Source: an uncultured Eubacteriales bacterium (lineage in GTDB: Bacteria > Bacillota > Clostridia > Oscillospirales > Acutalibacteraceae). Taken from it: 64,000 nt of DNA. The DNA lies in contig CAKSST010000005.1 in assembly GCA_934489895.1 (NCBI GenBank), positions 1-64,000 of the forward strand, read 5' to 3'. Shown piece by piece: positions 25,118 to 33,540 of the stretch (positions are counted from its first letter, which is position 1; each line of letters opens with the position of its first letter). Under the pieces are notes generated by a model that saw nothing but the letters and a program-made list of their open reading frames with translations, was not told the origin of the DNA and ran no database searches. Both the position numbers and the translations under genes were made by a program.

Positions 25118-27124
25118 ATGTCAAGAAGGCGTACACAAAAAAATCCGTCACGTGATGTACAGACAATAGTACTTTCCGCAATACTTATTGTCTGTATTTT
25201 GGTATGTCTTTTTCGCGGCATACAGTATCAGATAATAGAAGCAGAAAAATATAAAACTCAGGCTTCAGGTATATACACACGTACTGTAACCGTTAAAGCT
25301 GCCCGCGGTGAGATTTTAGACTGCTACGGCAGACAGATTGCTGTTAATCGGGACGGCTACAACATCGTTTTTAACCGTGCTTATATTGATATGGACAATA
25401 TCAATGAAACCATAATATCTTTAATTTCCATTTTACAATCGCACAACTTGTCGTGGGTTAACGAGTTACCAATAACCTTTGACCAAAACGGCAATCCTTC
25501 CTTTACTGATGACAAAACTGAAAAATCGGCTTTAATTTCACTTTTAAACCTTGCTGACTATGCAACCGCCGAAAACTGTGTAGAGCATATGCTTCACCGC
25601 TATTCCCTTGAGAGCATGGATGCCGTCACACAGCAACAGCTTATGGGTGTGCGTTATTCTATCGAAAGCTCCGATTTTTCTATTTCCAATCCGTATACCT
25701 TTGCAGAGGATATTACTGCCGAAGTAATGACAGTAATATCTGAAAACAATTTTCTTCTCAAGGGCATATCAATAAATATTGTTCCTTTCAGAATGTATGT
25801 TGACCCATCATTTGCTCCCCATATAATCGGCAAGGTTGGTCCCATTATGTCAGAAAACTGGGAAGAATATAAAGAAAAAGGTTATTCCTATAACGATAAA
25901 GTCGGCCAAAGCGGTATTGAAGCATCTCAGGAGGAATATCTGCGCGGTACCGACGGTGAAATAACCTATACACTTGATAACAGCGGAAATATAATTTCCG
26001 AAGAAATAACAAAGCAGCCCATACCTGGTAATAATGTTATACTTTCGCTTGATAAAAATCTTCAACTGGCAAGCCAGAACGCTCTAAAAACTTTTATTAC
26101 CGACCTTAACAATTCAGGCGGTAAATCAACAGGCGGCGCTATTGTTGTTATAGACGTTGATACAGGTGGTGTGCTTACAGGCGCCACCTATCCGTCCTAT
26201 ACATATGACCAGTATTCAACCGACTATTCTTCTCTTGCTGCTTCAACAGGAACACCGCTTTTAAATCGCGCTTTTTCAGGCATTTACCCCTGCGGTTCAA
26301 CAATCAAGCCCGCTGTTGCTGTTGCAGCATTGCAGGAACACAAGGTAACCTCAACCGAAGTTATACGTTGTATAGGCCGTTACACCCGTTACGACACATA
26401 TCAGCCTAAATGTATGCACGTTCATGGCAACCTGTCGCTTAATATGGCTATTGCAAAATCCTGCAACTATTATTTCTATGAAATGGGTTACAGGCTTGGC
26501 ATAAACACACTTAACTCTTATTTAAAGCAGTTTGGTTTTGGTTCCAAAACAGGAATTGAGCTTTCCGAAAGCGCAGGTATCCTTTCTCAGCCCGACGAAA
26601 GCGGAGCTTGGATAGGCGGCGACACTTTACGCGTTGCCATCGGACAGATGAATGCCTATACGCCCTTGCAGATTGCAAACTATGTTTCAACCCTTGCTTC
26701 AAACGGAACAAGGTACAAAACTACGCTTATAAACTCGGTCGAAAGTTATGATTACTCAAAAACAATTTACTCATTAACGCCAACCGTTGCCGCAAAAATA
26801 AATATAAACGACCGTGTACTTTCAGATGTTAAAAATGCTATGCTTTCTGTTACTCAGGAAGGTACCGGCAGTTCAATGTTTAAAAACTATCCTGTAAACG
26901 TAGGCGGCAAAACAGGTACTGCTCAAACAAGCAAAGGTGCAGACCATAACGTGTTTATTGCTTTTGCTCCCTTTGAAAATCCCGAGATTGCGGTTGCCGT
27001 TGTAATTGAACATGGCGCTTCAAGCTATACCAGCGGTTCTGTACTGAAAGAGGTTTTCGACAATTATTTCTTCACACAGGATGAAACTCACGATTCAAAA
27101 ACAGCTTATAAAGTACTTAAGTAG
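25118..27124 (+). CDS. Class B penicillin-binding protein 2 (elongation-type transpeptidase)
   Basis: This 668-residue transpeptidase cross-links peptidoglycan with the Mre complex. One N-terminal membrane segment (about residues 18-38) is followed by the dimerisation domain (VKAARGEILDCYGRQIAVNRDGY) and the transpeptidase domain. The active-site motifs are the SxxK serine in CGSTIKPAVAV (about residue 394), SxN as SCNYYF, and KTGTAQTS. It follows mreD with 15 bases between and an AAAGGTG site. RodA, the usual glycosyltransferase partner, is absent nearby. The symbol mrdA/pbpA is likely but is left open. Confidence 0.92.
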   Translation: MSRRRTQKNPSRDVQTIVLSAILIVCILVCLFRGIQYQIIEAEKYKTQASGIYTRTVTVKAARGEILDCYGRQIAVNRDGYNIVFNRAYIDMDNINETIISLISILQSHNLSWVNELPITFDQNGNPSFTDDKTEKSALISLLNLADYATAENCVEHMLHRYSLESMDAVTQQQLMGVRYSIESSDFSISNPYTFAEDITAEVMTVISENNFLLKGISINIVPFRMYVDPSFAPHIIGKVGPIMSENWEEYKEKGYSYNDKVGQSGIEASQEEYLRGTDGEITYTLDNSGNIISEEITKQPIPGNNVILSLDKNLQLASQNALKTFITDLNNSGGKSTGGAIVVIDVDTGGVLTGATYPSYTYDQYSTDYSSLAASTGTPLLNRAFSGIYPCGSTIKPAVAVAALQEHKVTSTEVIRCIGRYTRYDTYQPKCMHVHGNLSLNMAIAKSCNYYFYEMGYRLGINTLNSYLKQFGFGSKTGIELSESAGILSQPDESGAWIGGDTLRVAIGQMNAYTPLQIANYVSTLASNGTRYKTTLINSVESYDYSKTIYSLTPTVAAKININDRVLSDVKNAMLSVTQEGTGSSMFKNYPVNVGGKTGTAQTSKGADHNVFIAFAPFENPEIAVAVVIEHGASSYTSGSVLKEVFDNYFFTQDETHDSKTAYKVLK

Positions 27125-27190
27125 CATTTGACAAGCCTGTTTACAGATGATAATATATAATAAATTATTATGGTTTAAAGGAGATAGTAT

Positions 27191-27931
27191 ATGGGGCAGC
27201 TTTTGGCTGTATGCTCCGGCAAAGGCGGTGCCGGTAAATCTACCGTTGCATTATGGCTTTCCCGTCAGCTTGCCGCACGTTCAAGACGCGTGCTTCTTGT
27301 CGATCTGGATGCAGGCTTGCGTTGTCTGGATATTATGCTCGGCGTATCAGAGCAGGTTGTTTTTGACCTTGGTGACGTTCTTAACGGCAGACCCGCTCAG
27401 GACGCTGTAATCAGCATACCCGACTGTAACGGTCTTTTCCTGCTTGCCGCCCCCGCAGACGAGGGTGTTTATGCAGGTAAAAAATTAGAAGAATTTGCAA
27501 AGCTTTCCCTTCCCCATTATGACTATGTTATTTTTGACCTGCCTGCAGGACTGGACTCGCCTCTTTATTCTTGCTTTCCCAAATGCACAAGGTTTTTAAT
27601 TGTCGGCGGTTTTGAACCGGTACTTATCAGGGATGCCCGCATTATAGGCGAAAAGCTTGATAATTTAGGTTTTGAATACAGCCTAATTATCAACCGCTTT
27701 GACCCCAAGCAGATAAAGCGCGGCTTTGTCCCCAATCTTGACCGGATTATTGATACCTGCTGTTGTCAGCTTATTGGCATTGTTCCCTTCGACAGCCATA
27801 TTCCTATGTGCGCAATAAAAGGCAAACCTTTAAAACGCGGTCACTCAATTACAGCATTTGAACGTATTGCTGCACGTATTGAGGGTGAAATTTCACCTAT
27901 ACTAAAGCCAAAATCAATTCATATACGATAA
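27191..27931 (+). CDS. minD: Septum-site ATPase MinD
   Basis: This 246-residue deviant-Walker ATPase has KGGAGKST at residues 11-18, the MinD-typical LVDLDAGLRCLDIMLG and the FDLPAG switch II. In the cell MinD binds the membrane and positions the division inhibitor MinC. The C-terminal amphipathic helix is not obvious: the last residues are FERIAARIEGEISPIL. No minC or minE flanks it, although in many Clostridia mreBCD-pbp2-minCDE-rodA-mgsA is one block. So a single-gene minD with its partners lost or moved is inferred. The start has AAAGGAGATAG upstream. Confidence 0.88.
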   Translation: MGQLLAVCSGKGGAGKSTVALWLSRQLAARSRRVLLVDLDAGLRCLDIMLGVSEQVVFDLGDVLNGRPAQDAVISIPDCNGLFLLAAPADEGVYAGKKLEEFAKLSLPHYDYVIFDLPAGLDSPLYSCFPKCTRFLIVGGFEPVLIRDARIIGEKLDNLGFEYSLIINRFDPKQIKRGFVPNLDRIIDTCCCQLIGIVPFDSHIPMCAIKGKPLKRGHSITAFERIAARIEGEISPILKPKSIHIR

Positions 27932-27948
27932 AAACAGAAAGGACTTGA

Positions 27949-28353
27949 TTGAATATGAATATCGCCATAATTGCACATGATACAAAAAAAGAACTTATGG
28001 TGCAGTTTTGTATTGCCTATTGCGGCATTTTAAGCCACCATACCATTCTGGCAACAGGTACTACAGGCAAGTTGGTTCACGATGCAACCGGTCTGGACAT
28101 AATAAAATTTTTAAGCGGTACTGGCGGAGCACAGCAAATTGCTTCACGCATCGGATGCGATGAAATAGACCTTTTGCTTTTTTTCCGCGACCCCTTAAGT
28201 CCCAAACCTGAAGAGCCGGATGAAAACGCACTTTTACGTCTTTGTGACGTCCACAACATCCCTGTTGCAACAAACATTGCTACAGCAGAAGCACTTATAC
28301 ACAGCCTTGAGCGCGGCGACCTTGACTGGCGCGACGTTATAAGAAAAGGATAA
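27949..28353 (+). CDS. mgsA: Methylglyoxal synthase
   Basis: This 134-residue enzyme converts dihydroxyacetone phosphate to methylglyoxal and phosphate, a bypass of lower glycolysis. The MGS-like fold shows ATGTTGKLV (phosphate binding, about residues 36-44), LSGTGGAQQIASRI and the catalytic region FFRDPLSP (Asp at about 84). The reading begins with a TTG at 27949 (AAAGGA 5 bases before) or an ATG at 27955. Its position after minD fits the clostridial shape-gene block. Confidence 0.93.
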   Translation: MNMNIAIIAHDTKKELMVQFCIAYCGILSHHTILATGTTGKLVHDATGLDIIKFLSGTGGAQQIASRIGCDEIDLLLFFRDPLSPKPEEPDENALLRLCDVHNIPVATNIATAEALIHSLERGDLDWRDVIRKG

Positions 28354-28369
28354 AATTAAAAACAATTAA

Positions 28370-28403
28370 CAACTCTGCCCTTTTTATTGAGTGTGCAGAG
28401 TTG
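28370..28403 (+). terminator. Hairpin between mgsA and hisS
   Basis: CAACTCTGC (28370-28378) pairs with GCAGAGTTG (28395-28403) and is followed by TGTTATGATTTTT. The T-run is delayed, so termination may be partial. It ends 25 bases before hisS, whose GGAGGG site comes just after. Confidence 0.55.
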
Positions 28404-28428
28404 TGTTATGATTTTTGGAGGGTTATTA

Positions 28429-29703
28429 ATGGCAGAAACCATAAGATCCATACGCGGTACAAACGATGTACTTCCGCTTGACAGTCGCAAATGGCGCTAT
28501 ATTGAAAATGCTCTGTTTGATGCAGCTGCACTTTTCGGCTTTGAAGAAATAAGAATACCTGTTTTTGAGCATACCGAGGTTTTTTCACGCGGCGTGGGCG
28601 ATACCACCGACGTTGTTCAAAAGGAAATGTATACCTTTGATGACCGCGGCGGACGTTCAATTACCTTGCGCCCCGAATTTACTGCAGGTGTTATGCGCAG
28701 CCTTATTGAGCACGGCGCAGTAAATGGTGCTCTTCCCGTAAAGGTTTGCTATGCGGGCGGCTGTTACCGCTACGAAAAGCCTCAGGCAGGCCGTCTGCGT
28801 GAATTCCATCAGTTTGGTATAGAATGCGTAGGCGCAGGTGACTGCTCTGCCGATGCTGAGGTTATTGAACTTGCAAATCATTTACTTACATCTTTGGGGC
28901 TTAATGGTATTGCTTTAAAGATTAACTCCATCGGTTGCCCCGAATGCCGTATGGAGTACTACAAAGCCCTTAAAGCCTATTTTGCTGAACATACAAATGA
29001 GCTTTGCGGTACCTGCTGCGAGCGTTTAGAGCGCAATCCCATGCGTATTTTAGACTGCAAATCACCCATTTGCTCTGAAATTGCCGAAGGTGCTCCTGCT
29101 ATAACCGATTATCTTTGCGATGCTTGTAAGGAACACTTTGAGGGTGTACAGGCTCAGCTCAAAGCAATGGGCATTAACTACACTATTGATACCCGGATAG
29201 TACGCGGACTTGACTATTATACCCGCACCGTTTTCGAATTTGTTTCAGACGATTTAGGTGCACAGTCCACCGTGCTCGGCGGCGGCAGATATGATGGTCT
29301 GCTTTCGATACTTGGCGGTCCTTCAACCCCGGCAGTTGGCTTTGCTATGGGACTTGAACGTCTTATGATGGTACTTGAAGCACAGGGTATTTCTCTGCCT
29401 TGCGATAAACGCTGCGACTTATACATAGCACCCATAGGTAATCCAGCTCACGTTGAGGCCTCTCGTCTTTGCAAAATGCTCCGCGATTCCGGTTATTCAG
29501 TAGAATGCGATATCGTTGGACGCGGTCTTAAAGCTCAGATGCGTTATGCCAACAAGCTTGGTGCATCCTACACTCTGGTTTTGGGTGACAGCGAGATTGA
29601 AAGCAAAAAAGCTGTTTTAAAAGAAATGGAAAGCGGTAATGAAGCCGCTATTGAACTTAATGATAATTTTGTTAAACAATTTAGCAATAGCATAAGCAAA
29701 TAG
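28429..29703 (+). CDS. hisS: Histidyl-tRNA synthetase
   Basis: This class II synthetase of 424 residues charges tRNA-His. Motif 1 lies in the FEEIRIPVFEHTEVFSRGVG segment, motif 2 in YEKPQAGRLREFHQFG, the histidine signature RGLDYYTRTVFE near residue 255, and motif 3 in AVGFAMGLERLM. The C-terminal anticodon-binding domain follows. The ATG at 28429 has a GGAGGG site; the frame starting at 28387 runs through the hairpin. It is followed by aspS after 16 bases, a standard pair. Confidence 0.97.
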   Translation: MAETIRSIRGTNDVLPLDSRKWRYIENALFDAAALFGFEEIRIPVFEHTEVFSRGVGDTTDVVQKEMYTFDDRGGRSITLRPEFTAGVMRSLIEHGAVNGALPVKVCYAGGCYRYEKPQAGRLREFHQFGIECVGAGDCSADAEVIELANHLLTSLGLNGIALKINSIGCPECRMEYYKALKAYFAEHTNELCGTCCERLERNPMRILDCKSPICSEIAEGAPAITDYLCDACKEHFEGVQAQLKAMGINYTIDTRIVRGLDYYTRTVFEFVSDDLGAQSTVLGGGRYDGLLSILGGPSTPAVGFAMGLERLMMVLEAQGISLPCDKRCDLYIAPIGNPAHVEASRLCKMLRDSGYSVECDIVGRGLKAQMRYANKLGASYTLVLGDSEIESKKAVLKEMESGNEAAIELNDNFVKQFSNSISK

Positions 29704-29719
29704 TTTGGAGGAAGCTGTT

Positions 29720-31510
29720 TTGAAATTAGATGTTTTAGGAAATGACAAAAGAACCCATTATTGCGGTACATTAACCCGCGAAAACGAGGGTCAAAAGGTT
29801 ACAGTATGCGGATTTGTACAGCGCCAGCGCGACTTAGGTCAGCTTATTTTTATTGACCTGCGCGACCGTACCGGTATAGTTCAGCTTGCTTTCGATGAAA
29901 AAACCGACCGCGACGTTTTTTCTAAGGCTTTTACTGTTAAAAGTGAGTTTGTTTTGATGGCAATAGGTACCGTGCGTATACGCTCGTCAATAAATAAAGA
30001 GATTCCTACTGGCGAGATTGAGATTGAGGTTGAAACCCTTAAAATTCTCGGCGCAGCACAAACTCCTCCTTTTGAAATTCTTAACGACACAGATACAAAG
30101 GAAGAATTACGTTTAAAATACCGCTTCCTTGATTTGCGACGTCCCGTATTACAGAACAACATCATGACACGTCACCGTATTGTAAAGCTGGTGCGTGATT
30201 ATTTTGACCAGAACGGATTTTTGGAGATTGAAACTCCTACCCTTATAAAATCCACACCCGAAGGTGCTCGCGACTATTTAGTACCCTCACGTATCCACGA
30301 GGGTTGCTTCTTTGCTTTGCCGCAGTCACCGCAGATTTATAAGCAGTTGCTTATGGTTTCAGGCTTTGACCGCTACATGCAGATTGCACGCTGCTACCGC
30401 GACGAAGACCTGCGTGCAGACCGTCAGCCCGAGTTTACACAGATTGACCTTGAAATGTCCTTTGTTGATGTTGACGATGTTCTCACAATAGTTGAGGGCC
30501 TTATGCAGCGTATGTTCAAGGAAATTAAAGGTGTAGATGTAAAACTTCCCCTGCCCCGCCTTACATATACTGAGGCTATGGAAAATTACGGCTCAGACAA
30601 GCCTGACCTTCGCTTTGATATGAAAATTAAAGACTTATCAGCACTTTGCAACAATACAGGCTTTGGTGTGTTTGATGATACCGTTGCAAACGGCGGCACA
30701 GTACGCGCTATTGTTGCTAAAGGCGGCGCAGCAACCTTAACCCGCAAGGAAATTGATAAATTGACTGAGTATGTTCGCGGTATCGGTGCTAAAGGCCTTG
30801 CCTTTATTCGTTGGACCGATGAAGCTCCCACCTGTGCTTTTGCAAAATTTATGAGCGAAGATTGCTTTGCAAGCTTTGTATCAGAGCTCTCACTTGAAAA
30901 AGGCGACGTTGCTTTAATCATTGCCGATAAGAAGAAAACAGCGCTTTCTGTGCTTGGTGCTTTGCGCGGCGAGGTTGCACGTAAGCTTGATATAATTCCG
31001 CAAGATGAGTTCAATCTTTTATGGATTGTTGATTTCCCCTTCTTTGAGTACAACGAAGAAACAGGCAACTACGACGCTATGCACCATCCTTTTACCGCTG
31101 TACGCGATGAATGCATTCAGTACCTTGATACCGATCCTGAAAAGGTTTTTGCCAAAGCGTATGACCTTGTTCTAAACGGTGTTGAGCTTTCCAGCGGTTC
31201 AATCCGTATTACCGATCCCGTTTTGCAGAAAAAGATGTTCAGCGCTCTCGGTCTTTCGGACGAAGAGGCTTATCAAAAATTCGGCTTTCTGACCGACGCT
31301 TTCTCTTACGGCGCACCTCCTCACGGCGGTATGGGTATTGGTCTTGACAGACTGTGTATGCTTATGAGCGGCTGCGACTCTATACGTGATGTTATTGCAT
31401 TTCCGAAGGTTGCAAACTCTTCAGAGCTTATGAGCGGCGCACCTATGCAGGTTGATAAGAAACAGCTTGACGACCTTAATATTGCCGTAATTAAAAAGGA
31501 TAAAAATTAA
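29720..31510 (+). CDS. aspS: Aspartyl-tRNA synthetase
   Basis: This 596-residue class II synthetase charges tRNA-Asp (and perhaps tRNA-Asn; the sequence alone does not settle this). It has an N-terminal OB-fold anticodon domain, RFLDLRRP (motif 1 region), QSPQIYKQLLMVSGFDRYMQIARCYRDEDLRADRQPEFTQID split over motif 2, a GAD insertion domain (about 290-420) and motif 3 GIGLDRLCMLM. The start is a TTG at 29720, 8 bases after GGAGG. It ends the long plus-strand run. Confidence 0.97.
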   Translation: MKLDVLGNDKRTHYCGTLTRENEGQKVTVCGFVQRQRDLGQLIFIDLRDRTGIVQLAFDEKTDRDVFSKAFTVKSEFVLMAIGTVRIRSSINKEIPTGEIEIEVETLKILGAAQTPPFEILNDTDTKEELRLKYRFLDLRRPVLQNNIMTRHRIVKLVRDYFDQNGFLEIETPTLIKSTPEGARDYLVPSRIHEGCFFALPQSPQIYKQLLMVSGFDRYMQIARCYRDEDLRADRQPEFTQIDLEMSFVDVDDVLTIVEGLMQRMFKEIKGVDVKLPLPRLTYTEAMENYGSDKPDLRFDMKIKDLSALCNNTGFGVFDDTVANGGTVRAIVAKGGAATLTRKEIDKLTEYVRGIGAKGLAFIRWTDEAPTCAFAKFMSEDCFASFVSELSLEKGDVALIIADKKKTALSVLGALRGEVARKLDIIPQDEFNLLWIVDFPFFEYNEETGNYDAMHHPFTAVRDECIQYLDTDPEKVFAKAYDLVLNGVELSSGSIRITDPVLQKKMFSALGLSDEEAYQKFGFLTDAFSYGAPPHGGMGIGLDRLCMLMSGCDSIRDVIAFPKVANSSELMSGAPMQVDKKQLDDLNIAVIKKDKN

Positions 31511-31636
31511 AGCCTGCTAAAGCAGACTTTATAATAACTTTATAATATCTCATAATATCTTTTAACTTTTCTTTTTTCACTGTTAAATCAACATTGTTTT
31601 AGAGAAGAGTAAAAAGTAAGTTAAGAGTACAAAAGA

Positions 31637-31660
31637 AAAAGCCGCTAAAAAGCGACTTTT
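31637..31660 (-). terminator. Terminator for tRNA-Leu
   Basis: On the minus strand GTCGCT-TTTT-AGCGGC (one G-U pair), flanked by AAAA before and TTTTTCTTTT after, forms an intrinsic terminator directly downstream of the tRNA. A similar imperfect hairpin AGCCTGCT-AA-AGCAGACT lies at 31511-31528 after aspS. The space 31529-31636 is AT-rich and shows nothing else. Confidence 0.65.
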
Positions 31661-31665
31661 CTTTT

Positions 31666-31752
31666 TGGTGCCGCTGACCGGACTTGAACCGGTACGCTGT
31701 CGCCAGCGAGGGATTTTAAGTCCCTTGTGTCTGCCTATTCCACCACAGCGGC
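31666..31752 (-). tRNA. tRNA-Leu (anticodon UAA)
   Basis: This is an 87-base tRNA with an encoded CCA (31666-31668 on the complement). The acceptor arm GCCGCTG/CAGCGGC pairs perfectly, and the anticodon loop ACTTAAAATC carries TAA. The TTCAAGTCC T-loop and a long variable arm (class II, CTCGCTGGCGACAGCG region) confirm leucine. It is transcribed convergent to aspS, with a terminator at 31637-31660. Confidence 0.97.
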
Positions 31753-31835
31753 ATGTAAACTATAATAATATATATATCAGGTTATGTCAAGTAAAATTTG
31801 ATTATTTTGAAGAAAAAATGAAAGGTTTTTATATT

Positions 31836-32864
31836 ATGAAAAAATTAAATTCCGTTATATGTATGCTTATTGCGTTTGCTTTGTTGTTAACAGGCTGCAG
31901 CGGCAAAGGCGGCAGCAAAACAATGCTTTACGATTACTCTGATCTTGATAAATATGTAACTTTAGGCAGATACAAGGATATAACTGTTGATTCTTCATCA
32001 GATGAGTTTAAAGCTTATATAGATGGAATTATTCAGTCCGACTTATCTGCTGCAGAGCTTTATGAATCACGCGAGCTCACAGAGTCTGACAAGGTTGAAA
32101 ACGGCGACACCGTTGTTATTGACTTTGTAGGAAAAATGGACGGCAAGGAATTTGATGGCGGTTCATCAACAGATTATCAGCTCACCATCGGTTCGGGCTC
32201 AATGATTGAAGGTTTTGAAAGCGGAATTATAGGTGCTTCTCTTAATAAAACGATAACTATTGACCTTAATTTTCCCGACCCGTATCCCAACAACACAGAC
32301 CTCAGCGGCAAACCTGTTTCCTTTGACGTAACCGTAAAAAGCGGTACAAGAATTACTTACCCCGAAATAACAGAAACCATAGCAAAAGATTTGGAATTTG
32401 ATTCCAAGACCGATTACGACGAGGATGCAAAAGAGCGTGCCGCACAAAATTACTTATGCGACCTTATTGTTGATTCAAGTGAAATAAAAAGCTACCCGGA
32501 AAAAGAGCTTGAGTATTATCTTGAAGAAACCACCGCTTATTATGAGCAAATGTGCGAAACCTACAATATGACTTTTGATGACTTTTTAGCCAACCAGAGT
32601 ATGACTATGGAGCAATACGAAAAAAACGTTAAAGAAAGCCTTAAGTCCAGCATAGCAACCCAGCTTGTTTTCTATTCAATAGCAAAAAAAGAAAATATTG
32701 AGATTACCGATGCCGACACCAATGCCTTCCTTGAAACGGTTGCCGATCAAAACGGTATCACGGCAAATGAAGCTAAAGAACAAATAAACGACGGTGATTT
32801 AGAATTCTCTACAATAGTTAAAAAAGTTACTGAATTCTTAATGAAAGAAAACAAAATAATATAA
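31836..32864 (+). CDS. Trigger-factor-like FKBP peptidyl-prolyl isomerase lipoprotein
   Basis: This 342-residue protein begins with a lipoprotein signal (about residues 1-21, MKKLNSVICM... and lipobox LLTGC, lipidated Cys at 21). It has an FKBP-type domain near residues 90-165 (DTVVIDFVGKMDGKEFDGG and FESGIIGASL), then a helical region like the trigger-factor C-terminal domain (about 185-340). It should sit on the outer face of the membrane as a folding helper. The long frame that begins at 31665 runs antisense through the tRNA, so I chose the ATG that gives a proper signal sequence (AAAGG 10 bases upstream). Confidence 0.85.
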   Translation: MKKLNSVICMLIAFALLLTGCSGKGGSKTMLYDYSDLDKYVTLGRYKDITVDSSSDEFKAYIDGIIQSDLSAAELYESRELTESDKVENGDTVVIDFVGKMDGKEFDGGSSTDYQLTIGSGSMIEGFESGIIGASLNKTITIDLNFPDPYPNNTDLSGKPVSFDVTVKSGTRITYPEITETIAKDLEFDSKTDYDEDAKERAAQNYLCDLIVDSSEIKSYPEKELEYYLEETTAYYEQMCETYNMTFDDFLANQSMTMEQYEKNVKESLKSSIATQLVFYSIAKKENIEITDADTNAFLETVADQNGITANEAKEQINDGDLEFSTIVKKVTEFLMKENKII

Positions 32865-32865
32865 T

Positions 32866-32904
32866 AAAAGAATACGGACTTTTTAAAAAAGTCCGTATTC
32901 TTTT
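32866..32904. terminator. Bidirectional terminator between the foldase and nth
   Basis: AAAAGAATACGGACTTTTT pairs with AAAAAGTCCGTATTCTTTT in an almost perfect hairpin with A- and T-runs on both sides. It serves the two converging genes. It includes the first base of the nth stop region. Confidence 0.9.
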
Positions 32905-33529
32905 ATATAACCTTTTTACATATTCCGTTCAGGCAACAGTTATCACAATAAGCTTTTCTTGCGGTGCATACTTCCCTGCCAAACATTACTGCACGATGGC
33001 AAAAATTGTTTGATTTTTTTGGCGGTAACAGCTTTTTTAGTTCCATTTCAACTTTACATGCATCCTTAGTTCTAACAAGCCCCAGCCTGTTTGCAAGGCG
33101 AATAAGATGGGTATCTGTTACTACCGCAGGCTTGCCGAAAACATCGCCGCATATTAAGTTTGCCGTTTTGCGTCCAACGCCAGACAAGGTTGTCAACTGC
33201 TCAATTGTATCGGGAACCTGTCCGCCAAAATTCTCTGTTATTTGTTTACCTATGTTTACAAGGTCTTTAGCTTTTGTTTTATAAAGGCCGCAGGTTTTAA
33301 TTAATTTCTCAACCTCAGCCACATCAGCATCGGCAAATGCCTTGGCGTCGGGGAATCTTGCAAACAGCGCAGGCGTTACCATATTAACACGCTTATCCGT
33401 ACATTGTGCGGAAAGCCGCGTTGCAATAAGCAACTGAAACGGGTCAACATAATCAAGCGAGCACTGTGCTTCGGGATATTTTTGCTCCAGAAGTGCAACT
33501 GCCTGTAATGCGCGTTCTTTTACTGTCAT
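32903..33529 (-). CDS. nth: Endonuclease III
   Basis: This 208-residue DNA glycosylase/AP lyase acts on oxidised pyrimidines in base-excision repair. The helix-hairpin-helix LTTLSGVGRKTANLI holds the catalytic lysine (GVGRKTA, about residue 119), and the catalytic aspartate is in VTDTH. The C-terminal [4Fe-4S] cluster motif C-x6-C-x2-C-x5-C (VCTARKAYCDNCCLNGIC) is complete. The length is typical. Confidence 0.95.
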   Translation of the reverse strand: MTVKERALQAVALLEQKYPEAQCSLDYVDPFQLLIATRLSAQCTDKRVNMVTPALFARFPDAKAFADADVAEVEKLIKTCGLYKTKAKDLVNIGKQITENFGGQVPDTIEQLTTLSGVGRKTANLICGDVFGKPAVVTDTHLIRLANRLGLVRTKDACKVEMELKKLLPPKKSNNFCHRAVMFGREVCTARKAYCDNCCLNGICKKVI

Positions 33530-33540
33530 AATCTTAATCC

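Noticed and set aside
31665..31835. Long open frame that joins the lipoprotein foldase to 57 upstream codons
   Set aside because: It runs antisense through the tRNA-Leu, has no ribosome binding site, and would put the lipoprotein signal in the middle of the protein.
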